Of a stretch of DNA of 39,715 nucleotides, positions 1-6,603 are shown piece by piece; positions within the stretch are counted from its first letter, which is position 1; the number at the start of each line of letters is the position of its first letter. Made by a program: the position numbers and the translations under genes. The stretch is from Acidobacteriaceae bacterium (GTDB lineage Bacteria; Acidobacteriota; Terriglobia; Bryobacterales; Bryobacteraceae). Location: positions 1 to 39,715 of the forward strand of contig CAJCIT010000108.1 of assembly GCA_903970405.1 (NCBI GenBank), given 5' to 3'. The notes under the pieces were generated by a model, which saw only the letters and a list, made by a program, of their open reading frames with translations, ran no database searches and was not told the DNA's origin.

Positions 1-5
1 CCCCC

Positions 6-109
6 CCGACGCCCCTTTCTGAGCCGCGCGCGTAAGTAAGCAAGCGGGTGACCTGCAGTGCCCCGTGCCAACCGGTCGCTCCCTGACGGTCGCGGCTCAG
101 TCGGCGTGG
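6..109 (+). repeat. Interspersed repeat, copy A
   Basis: About 104 bp that recurs in reverse orientation at 4916-5016. A 35-bp core at 71-105 is also present, base for base, at 5043-5077. The core carries two direct copies of CGGTCGC separated by seven bases. The copies lie only in intergenic DNA. Nothing in the repeat looks coding, and no transposase or terminal inverted repeats are visible, so it resembles a REP/MITE-like non-autonomous element rather than an insertion sequence. Confidence 0.75.
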
Positions 110-343
110 AACTTTGCGCAAAGTGGCGCAAATGGCGTCCCTCGAAATCGCGGCGGCGCCAGAATCCAGCGCAGGCCCACGCAACTGACGCAACGGTTCA
201 CGCCGTTGACCGGGCTCGCTTCGATCTTCAAGAGGTGCGGTTAAACGGAGTCCGCCTCAGCAACTCGCGGAGCGACGCGCCAAACACGAGCGGCGCGGAG
301 CCCTCCGGCCATCCGCGCCGCACTGGAGTTTCTGCATTTCGAC

Positions 344-361
344 CACGGACTAAAGTCCGTG
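344..361. repeat. Short hairpin downstream of the dksA-like gene
   Basis: A perfect 8-bp inverted repeat (CACGGACT / AGTCCGTG) with a 2-nt spacer lies just past the 3' end of the minus-strand dksA-like gene. It could act as a terminator stem for that gene, but no T-run follows. It resembles the other short perfect hairpins scattered between genes here, so it may simply belong to that repeat class. Confidence 0.5.
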
Positions 362-368
362 TCCACGC

Positions 369-758
369 TTAGGCTGCGTTCGAAAGCATATCTTCCAGCA
401 GTTCGTCTTCGCCGTCTTCGCGATGACGGTCGGCCTGTTCCTGACACTGAATGCAGAAAGCCGCCCACGGAACGGCGTTCAGCCGTTTCGGGCTGATCTC
501 TTCCTCGCAATGCAGGCACGTGCCGAACGAGTTATCGTCCAAGCGGCGCAGCGCAAGGCGAACGCTCCGGAGCAAGTTGGATTCACGGTCCAGATTGCGA
601 ATGGCCAGTTCCCGCTCCGCGGCATGTTGCACTTCATCAAGCGCATCGGCGCTCTTTTCGATAGTGATGGCATCGCGGTTACTTACAACGCGTTCCAGTT
701 CGTCCCGTTTTTGCTCCAGGATCTTCTTAAACTTCGTTAACTCAATTTTGGTCAACAT
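369..758 (-). CDS. DksA/TraR-family zinc-finger protein
   Basis: A 129-residue protein of the DksA/TraR C4 zinc-finger family. Proteins of this family bind the RNA polymerase secondary channel and alter transcription, often with ppGpp; that role is known for the family and only inferred here. The N-terminal two thirds is charged and helical, as expected for the coiled-coil hairpin. The finger is visible as C81-x2-C84 and C102-x2-C105. The tail is acidic (residues 115-125). I chose the ATG at 758 because a clear AAAGGAGAG ribosome site precedes it by about 7 nt; an in-frame start 12 codons upstream would place that site inside the gene. It is shorter than E. coli DksA (151 residues), and the canonical acidic tip pair of DksA is not evident, so it may be a regulator of a different subgroup, of the YocK/TraR-like kind. 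Confidence 0.88.
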   Translation of the reverse strand: MLTKIELTKFKKILEQKRDELERVVSNRDAITIEKSADALDEVQHAAERELAIRNLDRESNLLRSVRLALRRLDDNSFGTCLHCEEEISPKRLNAVPWAAFCIQCQEQADRHREDGEDELLEDMLSNAA

Positions 759-1501
759 TTTTTCTCTCCTTTGTCTCTTCCTCGCCCAAAACACTCACTC
801 CACTAGTCACAACTAACTACTCGCTTGCTGAAGCAAAAAGAACTCAGCGCGTCCTACTTCTCAACACAATCTTCGAACCGGCCCATGCGACCTTAGACGC
901 AACATCCTGCGAAAGGGTTCAATCGCCGTACCAGCCTCATTAACGCTGAAAAGCGCGTTGCCGTTTAAAGCGGACATAAACATCAGCGATTCCATCGCCA
1001 AACCACTCGACAACACGAGGGAGCTTTCCTGCGTCCATGCCCTTCGCGACACGCGCGCCAAACGGCGCACCAGTGTCGTCCTGGGGAGGATCGTGGCATA
1101 CTTCCGGCCCACGGTACCCCGACGCTCCAGAAGCGGCTGCTTTCTAGGTCCTCGCATCATACCACAAGGCCTGAGCAATTCAAGCGCCAAAGAATTTCTC
1201 AGCCTAGCCACGGAACGAGCCCTCGAACACCGTAGCCGCATACGCGCCGAAGAATACCCATTTCATCGGCTGAACTCTACGAGTGCTTTAAGCCAATTTT
1301 TCAGGATCATGGACGCGGCAGGCCCACAGTGCATCAGGAGCCTCTGCTTGTTACGCTCCATTACCTATGGAAGTGTTGGCGGGAATAGACTTTTTTCTCA
1401 GTAAACTTCGTGTGTCTGAAAAACGCGCAGGCCGACACACAGGGCGAAATTCGGCGTAAGCCATGTCAGGCGCCCCGGAATCTAACTTTTCCAGCGTTGT
1501 T
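759..1501. other. Gap without a convincing gene; possible gene remnant
   Basis: This 743-bp stretch is visibly less GC-rich than its neighbours and has no gene I can defend. Overlapping frames are open on both strands (minus 861-1241, plus 958-1404), but neither has recognisable motifs. A third minus frame, open from 1143 to a stop at 940-942, reads like ordinary protein composition (it includes GAPFGARVAKGMDAGK and VEWFGDGIADVYVRF) but has no upstream start before a stop codon. It could be a decayed gene fragment. The promoter of the dksA-like gene should lie near 760-850; I cannot assign its boxes. Confidence 0.35.
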
Positions 1502-3574
1502 TTACCGGCTTTCCGTCGGCTGAGCCAGTTCAGCCTCCACTAGGCAGGAATAGAACGTGGCGCCGCCGCCGATGTCAGTTAGACGACTGGAGGTCAATTG
1601 GTTGACTCCCAGACCGCCCGGTGCTGTTTTCGCCCAGCGCGTGCTCGGCACTCGCACCACACCCGGCTTGGCATGCACCGCCACTCGAGCCCGGCAAAAG
1701 TACTGCCCGCGATCGTTGCGGAGCCGAATGGCATCGCCGTCCATAATGCCGCGCGCCGCTGCATCCACCGGATTGATCTCGGCAACGCCTGTCTGCGCGT
1801 CCACCTCCGCCCGGTGGCCGAAGGTTGAGTTCATACTGTCGTCATTCTTCGAACTGATCAGCTCCAATGGAAACCGCAACTTGAGCTCGGCGCTGCCGAA
1901 GCGCGATTCCGCCGCCGGCGCGTATTTCAGCGCTTCCGCGCCAAATTCGAACTTGCCAACCGGAGTGGCGAAACCACCGTCGGCGAATGGCAGAAATGGA
2001 ACTCCTTGCTGCGAAATGCTCAGCCGGACCGAGTGTTCGCGCTCCAACCGCTCCAACGTAATCCCTTCCAGAAACGGCGACTCGCTCGCCAAAGCCTGCC
2101 GAATCATGTCGTCTTCGGAATCGTCGAAGCAGGGCTCCCTAAAGCCCATCCGCTTCGCCAGCAGCCGGAAGATCTCGACGTTCGATTTCGCCTCGCCTGG
2201 CGCCGGCAGCGCGGGCCGCGCCATCTGCAGATAGTAATGACCGTAGGCAAGATACAGGTCGGTGTGCTCCAGGAACGTAGTCACGGGCAGCACAATATCG
2301 GCATAATCGGCGGTATCTGTAAGGAACTGCTCCAATACCACCGTAAAGAGATCCCTCCGCTTCAAGCCGGCCACTACCCTCGCCGAGTTGGGGGCAATCG
2401 CCGCGGGGTTCGAGTTATAGACCACTAGCGCTTTCACCGGCGGCGCAGTTCGTTCCAACAATTCGGCGCCTAACTCCGTCATATTAATGAGCCGGGCTTC
2501 GCGCCCCAGCGGGGAAAGCTTCTGCAGATCGGGCTGCTCCAGGCCAGCGCGATTGAACTGGAAACCACCGGACGTACTCAGTTGCAATCCGCCGCCCTCA
2601 TGACGCCATTGCCCGGTCAACACTGGCAGAGCAGCAACAGCGCGCACGGCAGCGCCACCGCGTTCAGACCGCTGCACGCCGTAGTTCAGCCGAATCGCCG
2701 CCGGCTTGGTCTGTGCGTAGACCCGGGCTATCTCCTCAATTTCACAGGCGCAGAGGCCTGTCCACTCTGCAACCCGATCCGGCGTGTAATCGGCTGACAG
2801 CTTTTCGTAATCCGCGAATCCGGCCGTATGCGCGTCGATATAACGGCGGTCCTCCCATCCGTTCTTAAGGATGATGTGCGCCAAGCCCAGGGCCAACGCC
2901 AGGTCAGAGCCCGGGTTCACCGCAAAATGCCGGTCCGCCGCGCGCCCGGTCCGATTCTTCACCGGATCGATCACCCAAAACTTGGCGCCGCGCCGCCGCG
3001 CCTCTACAATAAAGGGCCATAAGTGGACATTCGTGCCCAGCACGTTCGCTCCCCACGCGATAATCAGCTTCGCGTGAACGAACTGCTCCGGCTCCATGCC
3101 CAGCTTCGCGCCCTGCGAAAGCATCAGCGCCGCGCCGCCCGTCGAGGAGCAAATCGTCCGGTCAAGGCGCGACGCGCCGAGCCGGTGAAAAAAGCGCCGG
3201 TCCATGGATGAACCCTGCAGCGTGCCCATCGTTCCCGCGTAGGAGTACGGCAGAATCGCCTCCGGCCCGAACTCGTCGCTGGTCTGTTTGAGCTTTGCCG
3301 CAATCGTGTCCAGCGCTTCGTTCCAGCCGATGCGTTCCCACTCAGCTTGCGCTTCACCCTTCGGCCCCCGCCTCCGGAGGGGATAGAGCAGGCGGTCCGG
3401 ATGGTATTCGCGCTCCAGATACCGCGCCACCTTGCCGCAGAGGAATCCACGCGTCACGGGATGGTCCGGATTGCCACGCAGCTTGGATCCTTGCCCCGCT
3501 TCGTCCACATTGATGAGAAGCGAGCAGGTATCCGGACAATCCAGTGCGCAGACGGAGTGACGAACTGTGGTCAT
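1502..3574 (-). CDS. Molybdopterin oxidoreductase (DMSO reductase superfamily)
   Basis: A 690-residue catalytic subunit of the molybdopterin bis-MGD family. The N-terminus carries the [4Fe-4S] ligand pattern C9-x3-C13-x3-C17 followed by C46 in FLCGK. It continues with the segment typical of this family, RLDRTICSSTGGAAL, and with IIAWGANVLGTN, a cofactor-binding strand. The C-terminal domain (about 560-690) contains EINPVDAAARGI and IRLRNDRGQY, the molydopterin dinucleotide-binding fold. No twin-arginine signal is present, so it is probably cytoplasmic. It belongs with the uncharacterised 'MopB_3'-like proteins, and the substrate cannot be told from sequence. No electron-transfer partner (ferredoxin-like or membrane anchor subunit) is adjacent; the gene stands alone, divergent from the metallophosphoesterase with 86 bp between them. 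The ATG at 3574 has only a weak ribosome site. Confidence 0.9.
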   Translation of the reverse strand: MTTVRHSVCALDCPDTCSLLINVDEAGQGSKLRGNPDHPVTRGFLCGKVARYLEREYHPDRLLYPLRRRGPKGEAQAEWERIGWNEALDTIAAKLKQTSDEFGPEAILPYSYAGTMGTLQGSSMDRRFFHRLGASRLDRTICSSTGGAALMLSQGAKLGMEPEQFVHAKLIIAWGANVLGTNVHLWPFIVEARRRGAKFWVIDPVKNRTGRAADRHFAVNPGSDLALALGLAHIILKNGWEDRRYIDAHTAGFADYEKLSADYTPDRVAEWTGLCACEIEEIARVYAQTKPAAIRLNYGVQRSERGGAAVRAVAALPVLTGQWRHEGGGLQLSTSGGFQFNRAGLEQPDLQKLSPLGREARLINMTELGAELLERTAPPVKALVVYNSNPAAIAPNSARVVAGLKRRDLFTVVLEQFLTDTADYADIVLPVTTFLEHTDLYLAYGHYYLQMARPALPAPGEAKSNVEIFRLLAKRMGFREPCFDDSEDDMIRQALASESPFLEGITLERLEREHSVRLSISQQGVPFLPFADGGFATPVGKFEFGAEALKYAPAAESRFGSAELKLRFPLELISSKNDDSMNSTFGHRAEVDAQTGVAEINPVDAAARGIMDGDAIRLRNDRGQYFCRARVAVHAKPGVVRVPSTRWAKTAPGGLGVNQLTSSRLTDIGGGATFYSCLVEAELAQPTESR

Positions 3575-3632
3575 AATTTCATTGTGCAGGATGCTGTCAA
3601 CAGATGTTCATCGCGCCGTGATAGATTGCATT

Positions 3633-3646
3633 CGGGCGGAAGCCCG
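3633..3646 (+). promoter_or_regulatory. Hairpin abutting a strong Shine-Dalgarno site
   Basis: A 5-bp stem (CGGGC/GCCCG) with a GGAA tetraloop sits three bases before the AGGAGG at 3650-3655 that serves the TTG start at 3661. It lies in the transcript leader of the metallophosphoesterase and could affect ribosome access. It may equally be one of the small hairpin repeats. Confidence 0.35.
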
Positions 3647-3660
3647 TTCAGGAGGATTCC

Positions 3661-4872
3661 TTGGCGCAATTTTTCACCGAAGGAAAGGGCTTTGGCGGCC
3701 GGCAAAGCCATACGCCACCCGTTTCCGCGGCTGGGTTCCAGGTTCAGGCCCAGGGTATTCAGCTCCCCCATTACCCATTCCAACCGCTTCCGCCTCCCAA
3801 TGGTCCAGCGCCGTACCGGTTCGATTTGTCGGAACTGCTCACCGCCGATGACGTCGCGGCGATTGTGAACGAGGGTGTCCTGGTCTGCCATACGGTGGGC
3901 GATACCGGAGATTACCGCGGACGCCAGCAGGATTTCGTGGCGGCCATGATGGCCGCCGATTCGCAGAATGCGCCAGCCGGCAAGATGCCCGCCTTTCTCT
4001 ATCACCTGGGAGACGTCATCTACTTTGCGGGCGATATCGATAAGTACGGCGATAACTTCTACGAAACGTACAAAGACTACCCGGCCTTCATCGTCGCCAT
4101 TCCAGGCAACCACGACTGCCAGCCCGACGACCCGCAGGATGGACCCGTGGACCCCAACAAAGTGCCGCTGGATGGCTTCGTCCAAAACTTCATGTCTCCG
4201 GACCCCACCGCGCCGGGGTCACTCAAGACTGGGGCCAACCGCACTCAGATGAATCTGCCGAACGTCTATTGGACCTTCACCACGCCGCTTGCCACCTTCA
4301 TCGGACTCTTTTCGAACGTCGGAGAGACGGAAGGCGAGATCCATCAGGATCAGATTGACTGGTTCAACGGCGAACTGACCGCCGCCGACCCTACGCTGCC
4401 GCTGATTGTCGCGGTTCATCATCCGCCTTTCTCCGGTGACACGGAGCACTCAGGGAGCAGTGCCGTTTACACGGTCCTGTTTAACAGCTTCAGCACTACC
4501 GGCCGCTACCCGAACCTGATTTTGTCCGGCCACGTGCACAACTACCAGCGCTTCACGCACACCGTCCCGGGCGCTCCAGGCGGGCAACAGATTCCACTCA
4601 TTGTGGCCGGGGCGGGCGGTTACACGAACCTCGGCAAATTGAACAAAATCGACGGCGCGTATCCTCAGGCGCCTCTTCAAATCGGGGATGACTTGCGGTT
4701 AGAGCAGTATGACCAGGATAATTTTGGCTTTCTCCACCTGGAAATCAGCAAGACGCAAATCAGCGGAACTTATTACTCGGCGCCTTATTCCAGCGGCGGC
4801 ACGCCCAACACGCAAGCCGTCGAAAGTTTTGCGATCGACGTGGCGGGATTTACGGTTCAGACGGTGGGATGA
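3661..4872 (+). CDS. Metallophosphoesterase (calcineurin-like, purple acid phosphatase type)
   Basis: A 403-residue binuclear-metal phosphoesterase. The metal-binding motifs appear in the usual order: GDTGD (80-84, first aspartate), GDVIY (117-121), GNHD (149-152), VHH (252-254) and GHVH (290-293). The overall layout, with NYQRF after the last motif, resembles bacterial purple acid phosphatase-like enzymes. I see no signal peptide, which is odd for that group; the first 55 residues are proline-rich and low in complexity. The TTG start is supported by a perfect AGGAGG at 3650-3655, 5 nt upstream, and no ATG is well placed. The gene is monocistronic and divergent from the molybdopterin oxidoreductase. 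Substrate unknown: phosphomonoester or phosphodiester. Confidence 0.88.
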   Translation: MAQFFTEGKGFGGRQSHTPPVSAAGFQVQAQGIQLPHYPFQPLPPPNGPAPYRFDLSELLTADDVAAIVNEGVLVCHTVGDTGDYRGRQQDFVAAMMAADSQNAPAGKMPAFLYHLGDVIYFAGDIDKYGDNFYETYKDYPAFIVAIPGNHDCQPDDPQDGPVDPNKVPLDGFVQNFMSPDPTAPGSLKTGANRTQMNLPNVYWTFTTPLATFIGLFSNVGETEGEIHQDQIDWFNGELTAADPTLPLIVAVHHPPFSGDTEHSGSSAVYTVLFNSFSTTGRYPNLILSGHVHNYQRFTHTVPGAPGGQQIPLIVAGAGGYTNLGKLNKIDGAYPQAPLQIGDDLRLEQYDQDNFGFLHLEISKTQISGTYYSAPYSSGGTPNTQAVESFAIDVAGFTVQTVG

Positions 4873-4873
4873 G

Positions 4874-4887
4874 GGCGCTGGAGCGCC
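4874..4887 (+). terminator. Hairpin directly after the metallophosphoesterase stop
   Basis: GGCGCT and AGCGCC with a 2-nt spacer begin one base after the stop codon. No T-run follows, so intrinsic termination is doubtful. The stem runs into the repeat-rich 4890-5077 stretch and may be part of it. Confidence 0.35.
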
Positions 4888-4915
4888 GCAGTCCCGGCGG
4901 TCGCTCCCCGGCCCG

Positions 4916-5016
4916 CCAACGCCAACTAAGCCGCGACCGTTAGGAAGCGACCGGTTGCCAGCGAGGCGCCGCTCGTTACCCGCTTGCTGACGCGCGCGGT
5001 TCAGAAGGGGCGTTGG
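4916..5016 (-). repeat. Interspersed repeat, copy B (inverted)
   Basis: The reverse complement of this 101-bp segment aligns along its length with 6-109. In the core (4921-4955) it differs from copies A and C by four substitutions, all of the C/T or G/A type. It fills most of the gap between the metallophosphoesterase and the DUF1501 gene. Confidence 0.75.
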
Positions 5017-5042
5017 AGGTCTGCGAAAGGCCGGAACCAGCC

Positions 5043-5077
5043 ACCGGTCGCTCCCTGACGGTCGCGGCTCAGTCGGC
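5043..5077 (+). repeat. Interspersed repeat, core-only copy C
   Basis: Thirty-five bases identical to 71-105 and in the same orientation, without the rest of the 104-bp unit. It lies 27 bp from the inverted copy B, so B and C together could form a long imperfect stem. A further small palindrome (CTCCAG-A-CTGGAG, 5115-5127) follows, just beyond the 3' end of the minus-strand DUF1501 gene. Confidence 0.75.
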
Positions 5078-5131
5078 TGTTTGCGGCAGTCAAGCGTAGT
5101 TACGTTGCGCGACGCTCCAGACTGGAGGCCT

Positions 5132-6595
5132 CTACACAATGATCTTGTTCGCCACCACTCCCGACACGTCCGTTAACCTGAAATCCCGCCCGCTATACCG
5201 GTAAGTCAGCTTAGTATGTTCGAGGCCCAGGAGCGCAAGCACTGTGGCATGGAAGTCATGCAGGTTCATCCGATCTTCCTGCGCATGATACCCGATCTCA
5301 TCCGTGGCTCCATAAATCGTGCCCGGCTTGACGCCGCCGCCCGCCATCCAGATGGAATATCCGTAGGGATTATGGTCTCGGCCGTCGCCGCCCTGCGAAA
5401 CAGGCGTGCGCCCAAATTCACCGGCCCATATCACCAGCGTGTCTTTTAACATGTCGCGCGCTTTAAGATCGGCCAGCAGTCCGGCAATCGGCTTGTCCAC
5501 TTCTTTCGCATTCGACGTGTGTTTCACAAACAGCTCGCCGTGTTGATCCCACTTATAGCTGTGCGTGCATTGCAGGTAGCGCACGCCGCGCTCGGCCAAG
5601 CGCCGGGCCAACAGGCATTGCCAGCCAAAGTCGCGCGTCACCTCTTCATCCAAGCCGTACAGTTTCTTCGTGGCCTCCGATTCCTCATCAACGTTGAAGG
5701 ATTCCGGCGCCTCCGATTGCATGCGGAACGCCAGTTCCAGGGCCTGAATGCGCGCTTCGAGTTGCGGATCGTGGTGGCGCACTTCGGCGTGCCGCTTGTT
5801 AATGTTCTGCAGCATGTCCAACTCGAAACGCTGCTGATCAGGCGAGTAATGCTTGTTCAGTAAGTACTCCAGCGGCTCGCCCTTAATATCAGCCACTTTC
5901 ATGCCTGCGTTTCCGATGGCCGTGCCCTGATACGCGCCGGGCAGAAACGCCGAAGCCCAGTTCTTCGCGCCCCCGTGCGAAAGCGTCGGCTTGATGGTGA
6001 CAAAGCCGGGCAGGTCCTGATTCTCCGTTCCCAGCCCGTATAGCACCCAGGAGCCCATGCTCGGCCGGATAAACGTGCTGGTGCCGGTAAAGGTCTGCAG
6101 CAGCGCCGCGCCATGATCCACGCCCTCGCCCACCATGGAGCGAATCACGCACATATCATCCACATGCTGCGCCACGTTGGGGAAGAGGCTGCTGACGGGA
6201 ATGCCGCTTTGCCCGTACTGCTTGAATTCCCACGGCGATTTCATCAGCGGCCCCATCTCGCCCTTGGCAAACGCCAGCGGCAGCTTGATGGGACACGGCT
6301 TGCCGTTATCGAGCGTCAACCGCGGCTTCGGGTCAAACGTATCCACGCTTGACGGGCCGCCGTGCATGAAGAGGAAGATGACGCGTTTGGCGTGCGGAGT
6401 GAAGTTAGGCGGCTTCGGCGCCATGGGACTCAACAGCGCGCCCGCCGCGGCGGCCCGCGCTTCATCGGCCCTGGCCTCTTCCGCCATCATGGCCGACATC
6501 GCCAGATAACCGAACCCGCATCCGGCCGCCCGCAGCAACCCGCGCCGTGTGGTTGGCTTCTCGAAATGATGAAACAGTTTCTCGGGGTTTTCCAC
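5132..6595 (-). CDS. DUF1501 domain protein (Tat-exported, sulfatase-like)
   Basis: About 487 residues. The N-terminus has a twin-arginine signal (TTRRGLLRAAG followed by a hydrophobic stretch), so it is probably exported folded. FLFMHGGPSSVDTFDPKP opens the DUF1501 domain, and WAGEFGRTP with DHNPYGYSIWMAGGGV closes it; the fold is related to alkaline phosphatase/sulfatase. The biochemical role of DUF1501 proteins is unknown. It follows the PSD1/cytochrome c gene, its standard partner, and is presumably cotranscribed with it. Start choice: the longest frame begins with a TTG at 6607 that overlaps the upstream stop (TTGA) but has no ribosome site. The GTG at 6595 has GAGG six bases upstream, so I prefer it; the signal peptide is intact either way. 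Confidence 0.88.
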   Translation of the reverse strand: MENPEKLFHHFEKPTTRRGLLRAAGCGFGYLAMSAMMAEEARADEARAAAAGALLSPMAPKPPNFTPHAKRVIFLFMHGGPSSVDTFDPKPRLTLDNGKPCPIKLPLAFAKGEMGPLMKSPWEFKQYGQSGIPVSSLFPNVAQHVDDMCVIRSMVGEGVDHGAALLQTFTGTSTFIRPSMGSWVLYGLGTENQDLPGFVTIKPTLSHGGAKNWASAFLPGAYQGTAIGNAGMKVADIKGEPLEYLLNKHYSPDQQRFELDMLQNINKRHAEVRHHDPQLEARIQALELAFRMQSEAPESFNVDEESEATKKLYGLDEEVTRDFGWQCLLARRLAERGVRYLQCTHSYKWDQHGELFVKHTSNAKEVDKPIAGLLADLKARDMLKDTLVIWAGEFGRTPVSQGGDGRDHNPYGYSIWMAGGGVKPGTIYGATDEIGYHAQEDRMNLHDFHATVLALLGLEHTKLTYRYSGRDFRLTDVSGVVANKIIV

Positions 6596-6603
6596 TAGTG
6601 GCC

